A stretch of DNA of 64,000 bases from Gordionus sp. m RMFG-2023 (Eukaryota > Nematomorpha > Gordioida > Chordodea > Parachordodidae), in contig NC_088776.1 in NCBI RefSeq assembly GCF_954871325.1, forward strand, positions 7,075,985 to 7,139,984, in the 5' to 3' direction. The stretch's first letter is position 1; every line of letters starts with the position of its first letter. Positions 26,382-64,000 of the stretch are shown here, piece by piece. The notes beneath the pieces were generated by a model that saw nothing but the letters and a program-made list of their open reading frames with translations, was not told the DNA's origin and searched no databases. Made by a program: the position numbers and the translations under genes.

Positions 26382-29300
26382 TTTATAAACTAGATTTTAC
26401 CGGAAATTAATTCCATTATGTTTGAAATATTTGCATTATGAATTTCAGACAATTTTGCCATGAACATTTGAATTTAATATAATTTATAATCGTTTTTCCA
26501 TAAACATTTTTGAATTATAAATGACCTAAAGGTCAACCACAAAATTGTTTACATCATAAGATATATTCCAAACATACTGAAATACATTTCTGTAAAATGG
26601 GATATTTAAAAAACTAACTGAAAAAATGATTTAAAATTGACAAAATAACCCATTCCCAGAAAAAACACATCCTCGTTAAAATTACATACATTTTAAAAAT
26701 ATTTATAATCTTTAAAAATAGGATGTTTAAAATTATATTATGATGAAAACAAATTTAAAGGTACCACAATAACGAATGAATAATTGTTATGTATAATCAT
26801 GATCAGGTATATAAAAAATTATAATATATCAATAAAGTGCCTTACAAGTATTTTTGTTTAATTAATTAGATAGATTTTAACATATCTCTATTTTTATATT
26901 TAATATATGTAATTTACTTCATTATTTATAAATTCTTTCGTTAATTTTAACAATTGACGATAAATTATTAAATTAAGTAAATATTAGATTATTAGCGCCA
27001 TCTATTGTCATATAAATTATTTTTAGATTTTAAAAAATAATTTGAATGATAATTAATTAAAATATTTGTTTCCTAGATTATAATATTCGAAAGCAAAACA
27101 TATTCTATTTGATAAAATCTTATCGTTTCTTCATTCATTAATTTATTCTCTTTTTTTTCTTTTTTTTAGATTTTTTTTATATTTTAAGCTGTCTTTTTTT
27201 AAAAAAAGATTTTTATATTTTGGATGGGGGTTCCAAAAATTATTTAGGTATCTTACCTAACATATGGTAATATATTCTGTATTATATACATGTATATAAT
27301 ATATATAATTTAATATATATATCAGAGAGCTGTAAAGGTACCATTTGAAAGGTCCGGCCCGGATTCTTTAAAAATATATTATATTAATATTTATAGCTAA
27401 TAATTGCGATTTAAAATATTTTTCTGTTATACGGTCAAGCCCGGGTATATTTTTTTAAAATAATTTAGGCTCTAAAAATTAGGCTAAGTTTAACAGTAAC
27501 TTCTTTTTATTGTTAACGATTATGGTTAAAAATTTTATTTTGGAAATCCTTTTATATTCTCCTGGAATTATTTTTATTTTGTTGTATCAAAATTTTTATA
27601 AACTTTTAAAAATTTTATTTTGGGAAATTTTTTAGGGAATATATTTATGGAAATTTTTTCCGCGAAATTATTTTCTGTGGGAATTTTTCCCCAAGAATTA
27701 GTTTCCTTTAACTTTTCCTAAGATATATTTTTGGAAATTTCTTTTTGGTCGATTTCTTTTCACAGAATAATTTTCTGAGCACTGTGCTATTTTCGGGGAA
27801 TAATTTCCTGATTTCAGTTAATGTACCAGGCTGACTTAATTAAATCACCCGATTAACTTTTAGACTGGCCATGTTTCCATCGATCTTCTAGAGTGCTATG
27901 AATTCATAGCGGGACTAGCTAATTAGATGACATTATTGTCGTGGGAGAAACATTAAAGATACATAAAAGCAATTTAGACAACGTCCTACGAACCTTAAAA
28001 TAACACTATTAAATTAATTTTAATAAATGCAAATTATTTAAAGTAAATTAAGTTTTTGGGCCAAACGATATCAGATGACGGCATGCATATTGTAAATATA
28101 AATGTATAAATTCTGAACGCTCGGTATCCAAATTAACTGTTGATTATTTATTACACCTACATTGTAAGGTATATTTTAAATAATGATTTATATCCTATGA
28201 TATGCCTATACGACTATGATGTGTATATACGACGATGTGGAGATTCACGCATTAAATATATTTGAAAGTCTACACATATAGGAGTCAATTGCTGCGCCAT
28301 TTTTGTTTGCAAGTCAATTAAATTACATTAAATGTGCAATAAAATAATGATAACTAAGATAATTAATCACCGTGCGAACCAAAAAATAGCACATTATGAG
28401 CTTCTACGCAGCGTCTACATGACAGGATTTTTACTAGATGCTAACCCCCTTCAAAAACCTTTGCCTACCCCCCTAAAAAAAATTTACCCAACTTCAGCGG
28501 CTGTGTCTCTTTATTATTATTTTTACCTTTTAAATTTATTGATACTCTTTTCAGAGAATTTATAAAGGTAACCTAAATTAATCTATCTCTACTACCAACT
28601 ATCGATATTTTGTGAATATAAAGAATTTATTTTTTAGATAATAAATTCAATTAAAACCTCTATTATTTACAATGAATTAATTATTATGGCATTATGAGCT
28701 TGCTGAAATGATAGCAGAAAGTTTTATTTGGAAATTTAATAGATAGCCCCCCCCCCCCCAAATTTATTTTACCACCATATAAGCAGCCTACCCCTGCCCT
28801 CCTCAAAATAATAGGATGCAAACTGTTCCTACCCCTCCCGCTTATGTAGACTCTGCTTCTACGTATTTATACTTTTAATTATTAAATCGTTAATCTAGTA
28901 GTTTGTATAAATCATTACTCATATAATATATATATATAAATCATACTTCATATCTGTAAAAACCTTCCCTTAAGAGGTTAGGAAAATAAATAAAAGGGTA
29001 AGTCATACCGAACTGTCAGCCTGGTATTTTTAAGCCAAAGCTACAACTCTTAGTTAAACACACATAAGATTAATTCATTTACAGCAAGGCATTCCTCTGG
29101 GAATGAATCCGTCCATTGCCTGGGACAACGAATTTTCTGAAACCAACCCCTTATAGAATTTGTAATGCGTAATGACTAAAATATTAGAAATAAACGGGTA
29201 AAATAATTATAATGCTAAAAATGGTTAATAAGATTTTCTCATTGCTATTTGTTTAATAAATTTGATCTGCTCAATGAGATATATAGATATATACTAGTTC

Positions 29301-31141
29301 TATCATACATAGAGTCCGCGGTAGCGCCATTTTTTGTTTTCACCTAAAATAATTGTCTTTTTTTTATCATTATATGAATGCACATTAATGTTATTAAATA
29401 GATAGGATCATAAAATGGCGCTATAGCTGATCATTAAGCATGAACCATTTTAAATACCCGGAATGAATCGCTAATCTAGTATTATATATTCAATTGATCT
29501 GTTCCAAGCGACGTGAATAAAAGTGAAACTTAGGGCGGCATAATTGACGCGTATATCAAAACTAAGAAAATTAATATACGATATAAAATTAATTCTATAT
29601 AACATGAAAAAGATATATTAAAATTAATACTTATATATAACAGTTGAATCATTATACAACATTTAATATAATATATTGTTATTTATCTGAAATATATATG
29701 TACATAATATAATTATAAAAGCTAGTTAAATTTTTCTAGCCAGGGATAGGCCATCATTATCATGAAATTCCATTATGTCTAAAAATACAAGGTGTGTGCT
29801 ATTTATCTTTTTCATACTAATAGTTTATTAATAAGTCAAAATCAAGAACTTGATATTGGAAATTAGGTCGAACAATGCTAGTTACGTAGCCACCAGTAAA
29901 TTAGTAAAAGTGGTACCAGCATAACAGCCTATATTTTTTTCACTAAGGTTTACGGGCAGTGACCATTTGTACATTGTCCTGCCCATTAATTTTTTAAAAA
30001 AAAGTATATAAATTTCCCTTATTAACAGCTTCAAAAACATCTTACACATTTGGGCCGAACCAGTAAAAAATATTTTACACAACTTGTCTGCCCGGATTTT
30101 CCTGATCCTATTTAGCAATATTTTAAATAGAATAATTAATTGCAAACAGTATTTATTCATTAATCTTCTACAATTTCATTCTTTATAATCAGCATGACAT
30201 CTTCATTTGTATCAAAGATAAATGATTGTCGCCAATTTAATAAATTAGATTACCTATATAATTATATTTACATCCATGACTGCGCCAATAAAAGAAATAG
30301 AATAATTCCAAACACAATATTTATTCATCCATATAACACGAATAAGAGCCAGGATATAAAAATATATAGATCTGGATATCACATTATAATAGATTCTATG
30401 GGTGTTAGGTAGTTAACTTTCACCTAATATTATATCAATCATAAATAATTCAATCATTATAAAAATATTCATAATTAAACGATTATACTAATTTAATGAT
30501 ATACAAATAATATAAAATATAAAATGGTATATTCCTTCATATATTTCCATAATATCAATAATAAATATATATTCATTTTTACTACAACAAACAGCAAGGA
30601 ACATTAAATGTTAAATAAGAATAAAAATGTAATTCAATTATTGGAAAAAATAGGATGTAAAACTATATCATCGATACCTGCTTTATTTGGTAAACACTTT
30701 TAAAACAAGACTAACTTAAATTCTCACTAATTTATTATTATGTAGAAATGTTTACCAATTTAAATGACAAAATTTTATTTATAAAACAACATTCCTAAAT
30801 AAAAATTATAAAAATTGATATACAATTTTATAAAGTTGCATATTTAATATATTAAATTTATTTATATAACTAACTATAAAATATTATGATATCAAATATT
30901 AAAATTTATTTAGAATTAAAATAAATATATTTATTTCAATAAAAAAAATCACATTGTTTTATCGATCAAACTCATCTGCCATATTGTAGGCGGTTTCTTG
31001 AACAACATTTCAATTATAATTTGCACACATTGGTAAAATTCAAATTTTTATAATACTAATTGAAATAAAATACTTAAAACCCCAAATATTCTATGCATAT
31101 TCTCTATTAAAAATTATTGAAGATAAATTCTAAAATCCATC
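26382..31141. other. Intergenic DNA before the ERM start codon
   Basis: It presumably contains the ERM promoter and 5' untranslated exon(s), but I could not identify them. It contains a GGTCCGGCCCGG-type repeat fragment at about 27340-27480, a fold-back repeat at 28398-28865 with a 13-base C run (28747-28759), and long simple AT stretches. Open frames here are short and without family resemblance. Confidence 0.5.
28398..28865. repeat. Fold-back MITE-like repeat
   Basis: The left end reads GAGCTTCTACGCAGCGTCTACAT and the right end, on the other strand, reads ACGTAGAAGCAGAGTCTACAT. Inside each end is a C-rich segment (left CCTACCCCCC, right CCTACCCCT). A related AGCGTCTACAT segment occurs again near 51928. 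The limits are approximate and no coding content is seen. Confidence 0.45.
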
Positions 31142-58084
<26,943 letters not shown>

Positions 58085-60170
58085 AGCCCACCCTTCAGAA
58101 TTGCTGCCTCCAAATTTTTTTATATATAAAATTCACTACCAGATACATCTTTTTCTTTACAAATGAGATATTTCTTTGAGGGTACTAAATTAACACTATT
58201 CCATTTTACAAAAAGTTTTTTTTTATTCAAACCGCGGAATATCAATTTTTTATTATAATACCATTTTCTCTCCTCATACTTTACCTGTTATTTTAAATAT
58301 TTAATTCTAATATTTAATATTCCTACTCTAAATCTCGCTCATTTAATAATATGAAGAATAGATTTATTATTATTATTATATAGATTTTTTAAATTTTTTT
58401 TTTTTATGTTGCGTTAAACCAAACACATTGTGCCTAAAATAATTTAGAAATTATTGTTTTAAAACAAGTGCTTTGCCAGAGATAAATATTTTCCACAAAA
58501 TGGGTTCTTTAACCGTAAACAATTTTTAAGAAACATAGTTTTGTTATGGGGGCTGCTCATTTGACCGATATGAAAACTGCGATAATTTCTACCAATATCA
58601 AAATTGATCATTTTTTTTATATAAAAATCAAAGTAAAATTGAAGTATTGCAAACCTTTTGACCATATTTAAGGAGACATTACATTTTGTGTTCATTTCTC
58701 AACAATTCATACTTAAATTACCTTTATAAAAAAATGTTTTTTTATAAAAAAAAAAATTATATTTATAAAATAAAAATTAAATATTTTGTAATTTTTTTTG
58801 CTAGATTTAATTATTGTAAATATATAAATTATGTATTATTATATATATATATAAATTATCCATCCAATTTAAAATTTTCTTGCCTACAACCAACAATTTT
58901 TATATTGAAATTAATTAAAAAAGGTAATTTTTTTTATCTTTTCTTACACAACGTTAGTTTAAATTTAAGATTATTTATAAAAGTTATTTTGAAATAATTT
59001 TTTAAAAGAATAGTTAGCCAAGTGCGGTAATTCATTCATGAGAGACCCAATAATTCCATATTTATTTTTCAAACTTATTTTTCGTTTTTAATTATATTCC
59101 GACATTTAATCATTCACATTCATCATATCAACTATTACTTCTTATGTTTTTTCAAATTATACATTTTTTTTTTATCATTCTCTCTTTTATAAATACGATA
59201 AGAAGATTTAAATAAATAGTAAGATTGTTTTTTTCATAATATATTATGTAGAACAGAATTCATAAAATGAAAATTTCATCAGATTTAAATTATCGATAAA
59301 AAAATTTACGTTTATATTCGAAAATAAAAACCTGAAATTAATCAAAGCTTTTGTAAAAAAAAATTTCCATCTGAATGCTAGTAAAATCTAGCCTTGTTAA
59401 TTGGCTTAATTTTCAAAGACGGCTAATGGAAATTTTGTTCATAGATGGCAGTAAGGTCATCTATAAACAAAATCTCGAGGCTTGGATAATATTATTTTGG
59501 CTAAAGTCTTAATTACTTTCTTTCGCCATATGGATGTAAGTGGTAGTGGATGACGTGAGAAAAATGCCGCTCACAAATTTCTAAGCCCATGACCATGGAG
59601 GATCAAACCTAGAAATCTAAAACCGTTAATGGTGGCTCCTATTTTTTTGCCCTAAGAAAGTTTGATTTTTTTTATAACTCATGCCCTATTAATATCAACC
59701 CGATATATTATTAATAGCTTCTCTAATTATCTTTATACCATAATATATCGTGAATTTTATTCCAATTACGAAATTTTTTAAACAAGATTTTTTCGTATTG
59801 AATAATCTTTAACCTATTTAGGATGAAGGTGGCATTAATACAAGGTAAATTTAGGTTTTATTTATCACACAACTCAAGGCCTACCAAAAATCGAATTGAA
59901 TATAAGTATTCATATAATAAGAATAAAGAATGGTAATTTTAAAAAAAAATCGAACATATTTAAATTGCATTAATATATCATATACAAATATGATAAAAAT
60001 AACTATATTTAAAGTAGTCTTTTAGTGATTACAATTATAAGCGTTTGCGATTCAAAGGAAAAAACGTATGCACCATGTAGACAGCCCACATAACCATAAA
60101 TGTTAAAGGGTCATCGAACAATTATCGCTTGAACCATAATGAGACCACTTTAACTTTACCCTCCACCAAT
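58085..60170. other. DNA downstream of the ERM stop
   Basis: It starts with the presumed ERM 3' untranslated region; no polyadenylation site could be chosen. A decayed MITE fragment lies at 59391-59520 (AATCTCGAGGCTTGGATAAT and mirrored pieces). Otherwise it is AT-rich with no coding signal. Confidence 0.6.
59391..59520. repeat. Fragment of the hAT-type MITE family
   Basis: It contains GCCTTGTTAATTGGC, a short ACGGCTAA segment, and the mirrored AATCTCGAGGCTTGG core. The ends are incomplete. Confidence 0.45.
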
Positions 60171-62690
60171 TTATCCCAGATCCAAATCTTCCTCTATCAT
60201 CATTAAATGTGTAGTCATAATAACTTGTCCATATTGACGGACTCTCCCCTTTGTAAATTTAATCTGCTGGGCAACTATTCCTAATGGATTACGTCTAATC
60301 TTTAACTTAATAGAGGGTGGCGACGTTGCTAACCTATAGCCCCAATTCAGCCTCATATTTCTTGATTTGTTGCTAGCCCATAGCCACAGCGTAATATATA
60401 ATTATGTTAATTAACCATGTTTTCATCAGTATCGATTTTGATATATATTCTTTATTTCTTTCCCTACTATATCCTAAATTCCATATTTTTACATTAATTT
60501 TCCTGGTCTCATAACCAATAACCTAATTGCCATATTTTTTTTCAAATATCTCAATTTCTTCAATTTAAGTTTGATAATATACCATCAATTTCTTCCAAGG
60601 TCACATTGTGAACTAATTTTCATAAAACATTAAATTCATCAAATTTTATAATATTTTCAATAAATTTAATATCATAATTATTTTATAATATTTTCAATAA
60701 ATTTAATATAATAATTTTTTAATAATCCCATTAAATTATTATTAAAATATATCAGATTTCCAAATAATAACATAGAATTATAAAAAATTTTAATAAATCT
60801 CAATTCCAATATTTATTAAACAACGTCAATAATCATAATTTAAATTTTATCATATTTTCCAAATTAATATCCATTTGTTCCATTATATTCCATTCATTAT
60901 AATAAGATTTCATAATATTATCACCAAATTAATCAAAATTAACATAAAATTTAATCACTTCTATACCTATATGAAATTACACCAAATTAACATTATTCAT
61001 GTCATACTTTAATATTTTTATGATCACAAAATTTCCATTTGAAACCATTTATTAAATTATTATAAGATTTTAAATTAATACTCGTTCATATTTGTCCTTC
61101 ATTACTTCCCGACTTTCTGACGTCTTCGCCTCCGTCACTTTTTGCTTTTTTCGCTGCCGTCCTACCTCCATTTCCCCAATTCCTCTTTCCTCCTCCTTTC
61201 TCTTAATATCCCAACTATTATCGCTACTTGTTTCGCTCCTAGAATTGTTTTTCCTTATTTCGCTCCTTGACTTATTTTTACTTGTTTCTCTCCTTAAATT
61301 ATCTCTCCTTGAACTATTTTTCCTAGTTTCGCTCCTTAAATTATCGCTCCTGGTTTTGCACTTAGAATTATTTTCTCTGGTCCCCTCATTAAACATGGTC
61401 TCAATTCCTGGCCACGCATTCTTTCTCAAGGTCATAACGGCATACTCCTCACTCGTGATTGGTACGAATATACCCCACCACGAAAATACCCCCCAAAAAC
61501 TATATAATGGACCAATCCTAGTAATCCAATCCTCCCAACGCCGCTTTTATATTCCTATTGATAACCCATAAATCTAATATTTTAACCCTTTCCACCAATG
61601 TTGCTACAATCTCCATACCCATCGCAGTCAACAGGGTCCCATCGATTTCTTATTCTTAACCCCTCATTCTCTATCAAGCCACTGGGCTAAATACTCTGAT
61701 ATTCATTATAACCAATTACTGAAATGGCTGCTTCCGTATCAAACAACATGGGAACCATTCTCCCACCTAAATTTATCTTCACTCTGGGACACGAATCATG
61801 TACTAGACCCTCTTGTAGCATATTTACACATCCCTCTTTATTTGTTTTTCTCTGATAAAACTTCTCTTTTGTCCCTTTCAACCGCCGTGCCTCGACCCGG
61901 CTTGCAGATTTTTTGCCATCATACAGTCACAAATTTTTAGAGTCCATCGCTACATGACCCTCCTTTCGGCCTCGAAATCCATATTTTTCCCCTCCCCTTT
62001 CTTGATATTTACTGCTCGAACTCTTTCCCCTTTCTCCCACTCAATCGTCCTCACATTCGAAGCACTCGGCCCCATTTCTCTCTTGGGAAAACAGTTTTTA
62101 TTGTCATAATTGCTCGTTGCACTCCTCTTTATTATTTGCAAATCGACTACAACCCGCACATCTTAATCTCTCCTGCCTACCTGGACAATAAGGAGCTATA
62201 TGTCACAACTTTCCACAACCAAAACATCTTGCCTCGCGGCAATCTCTGAGCATATGACCTGGTTTACCACAATTATAACAACTCGTTACTCCTCTTCTTC
62301 GCGACTTAAAATTTTGTCTTATCTCCAATCTTCTTCCCCGAGAATTTTCTCTAGACTCTCTATACGGTCGTAATTCTTGATTATCCTCGAAATTATGTTT
62401 ATCCGAATTATATAAATCTTTACTTATATCACTATCCGTCCACCCTTTAATTAACTCCTGAACAGGTAACCAGGTTACTTTACCCATCTTATCGTCCTCT
62501 CCATTATGTCCCCCAATGGTCAATGTTTGTCCTTTTATTCTTACGCTGCGACTCCTCCTCATTCTCCTGCCCCAAACTAAACTACATACGCATATTAATA
62601 GTATAACCATTGCACCAAAAATATTATATTGTATCTCCCAGTATTTAACAAATATTATATTGTATCTCCCAGTATTTAACAAATTTTAAA
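60171..62690 (-). mobile_element. Decayed LTR-retroelement gag-protease region, minus strand
   Basis: On the minus strand, from right to left: a Gag-like region (62682-62203) with a zinc knuckle CYNCGKPGHMLRDC and the start of a second (CFGCG); a short basic segment (about 62159-61950); a retropepsin-like segment (61881-61687, MVPMLFDTEA and ISVIGYNEY); and a charged Ser/Arg/Asn-rich segment (61435-61070) with repeated RSET/RSEI units. The reading frame is broken in several places. LTRs were not found in the window; the 5' end may lie to the right of it. No polymerase is recognisable. Family uncertain within LTR retrotransposons; age probably older than the element at 23588-26381. Confidence 0.6.
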
Positions 62691-62939
62691 CTTTTCATCT
62701 CAGCGATATAAAAAATTTATGATTAATTTCAAAATAAAAATCTTGGCTATTTGCAATGTCAACAAGTAAGATATTATAAGTAGCGTAAACAAACTAATGA
62801 TGCACATATACATCCCCAATTTTCAAAATAAAAATTAACCTATTTCCAATACGAGATTGTCTACTCCACGTCTTTAAATTATATAATATTCTTCAAAATG
62901 AGCAACAATTAGTGTAATTGATTTATTATGTAAATTTTT

Positions 62940-63080
62940 GGCAGCACTACCGTGTAATTGGATTATTTAATAAAATTTGGGTGATTTTCGTCTAATAGGT
63001 TTATATATGCAAAAATTTGGGCAGCACTTCCGTGTCACTGGCCTTTTTAATAAAAATTTGGGCAGCACTTCCGTGTACCG
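62940..63080. repeat. Short direct repeats GGCAGCACTTCCGTGT
   Basis: Three copies of an approximately 50-60-bp unit containing AAAATTTGGGCAGCACTTCC (starting near 62937, 63010 and 63055; the first slightly different). They lead into the larger tandem array. Confidence 0.7.
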
Positions 63081-63115
63081 GGATCCTATTCGTGTAACTA
63101 AATTTCTCGAATTTA

Positions 63116-63697
63116 CTCTTATGCAAACCTGCCCTTATGGCCTTTATATTAATTCCTGGAATTCAGTCTGATGCTAAACTGCCCTTATGACCTTTCTATT
63201 AATTCATCTATTTGTTCTAATGCAAACCTGACCTTATGGCCTTTCGATTAATCCTTCTAACTCTGATGCAAACCAGCCCTAATGGCCTTACAATTAATCC
63301 TTCTATTTGCTCTAGAGCAAACCTGCCCTTATAGCCTTACGATTAATCCTTCTATATGCTCTGATGCAAACCTACCCTTATGGTTTTCTATTAATCCCTG
63401 AAATTTGCTCTGATGCAAACCTGCCCTTATGGTTTTCTATTAATCCCTGAAATTTGCTCTGATGCAAACCTGCCCATATGGCCTTTCTTTTAATTCCTGG
63501 AACTTGCTCTGATGCACCTGCCCTTATGGCCTTTCTATTAATTCCTGGAACTTGCTCTGATGCACCTGCCCTTATGTCCTTTCGATTAATCCTTCTATTT
63601 GCTCTGATGAAAACCTGCCCTTATGGCCTTTTGATTAATCTTTCTATTTGCTCTGATGCTAACTTGCCCTTATGGCCTTTCTATTAATTCCTGTATT
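63116..63697. repeat. ~50-bp tandem repeat, about 12 copies
   Basis: The unit is roughly GCTCTGATGCAAACCTGCCC followed by TTATGGCCTTTCTATTAATCC and a variable TTCTATTT or TGGAACTT ending. Copies start near 63120, 63171, 63222, 63265, 63309, 63363, 63413, 63462, 63512, 63558, 63605 and 63654. They are markedly less AT-rich than the surroundings. The short frames through it are composition effects. Confidence 0.9.
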
Positions 63698-64000
63698 ACA
63701 AACTTTATGCCAAAGCGATAATGGAAGAACAGTCCTGGCCACCACCTAAACTGTTTGGTCGCAAATATTAAATTGATTGATCTCACTATGATTGGTTTCT
63801 AATACTATATTGACTGGTCTCACTAAATTGATTGGTTTCAAATACTAAATTGATGAAAACTAACAATGCCAAAAAAAACAGATAATGATTTTATTATATT
63901 TTTCTTTTTTTATTTATCTATTTTCTACAAACAAACCATAATAATAATAATACAAACAAAAATAAATATGTCAACAAAAAAAATCGATAAAAATAAAATA
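63698..64000. other. Window end: short TTGATTGGTTTC repeats
   Basis: Contains about three imperfect copies of a phrase like AAATTGATTGGTTTCAAATACT (63765-63855) and then AT-rich sequence. No gene is visible. Confidence 0.5.

Noticed and set aside
28332-28565. 77-codon frame upstream of ERM
   Set aside because: It overlaps the end of a fold-back repeat and has no recognisable domain.
58686-58997. 103-codon Lys/Tyr/Phe frame after ERM
   Set aside because: Homopolymer-rich AT sequence; composition alone explains it.
61092-61571. 159-codon plus-strand Leu/Ser-rich frame resembling a membrane protein
   Set aside because: It is antisense to the charged retroelement segment on the minus strand; its Leu-rich repeats are the complement of the Arg/Ser/Asn repeats.

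Overview
The window is nuclear DNA from an AT-rich invertebrate animal (about three-quarters A+T by eye) that uses the standard stop codons. Two spliced genes have unmistakable metazoan proteins, GT-AG introns and matching intron phases. The species cannot be named from this sequence. A cnidarian-like or other AT-rich invertebrate is possible, but that is a guess.

Layout. 1-6131: non-coding, most likely intron or upstream DNA of the first gene, holding a decayed hAT transposon and a MITE. 6132-18759 (+): ten exons of an SLC2A13/HMIT-type proton myo-inositol cotransporter. The 5' exons (N-terminus to about transmembrane helix 3) lie outside the window. 18760-31141: intergenic, with a short MITE, a young compact LTR retrotransposon (23588-26381) and a fold-back repeat. 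31142-58084 (+): a complete 15-exon ezrin/radixin/moesin (ERM) gene of 593 codons. Its introns carry most of the mobile DNA: a hAT transposon with a second, internally deleted hAT nested in it (41784-46669), a long fold-back element (about 48170-51165), several hAT-type MITEs and a 20-bp tandem repeat. 58085-64000: non-coding, with a decayed gag-protease retroelement on the minus strand (about 60171-62690) and a roughly 50-bp, about 12-copy tandem repeat at 63116-63697.

The two host genes look functionally independent: a membrane polyol transporter and a membrane-cytoskeleton linker. They are merely neighbours on the same strand. The richest structure is in the repeats. Target-site duplications are readable for both nested hATs, for two MITEs (imperfect) and for the LTR element, so part of the insertion order can be reconstructed. 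I saw no tRNA, rRNA or CRISPR array, and no convincing undescribed biological system.
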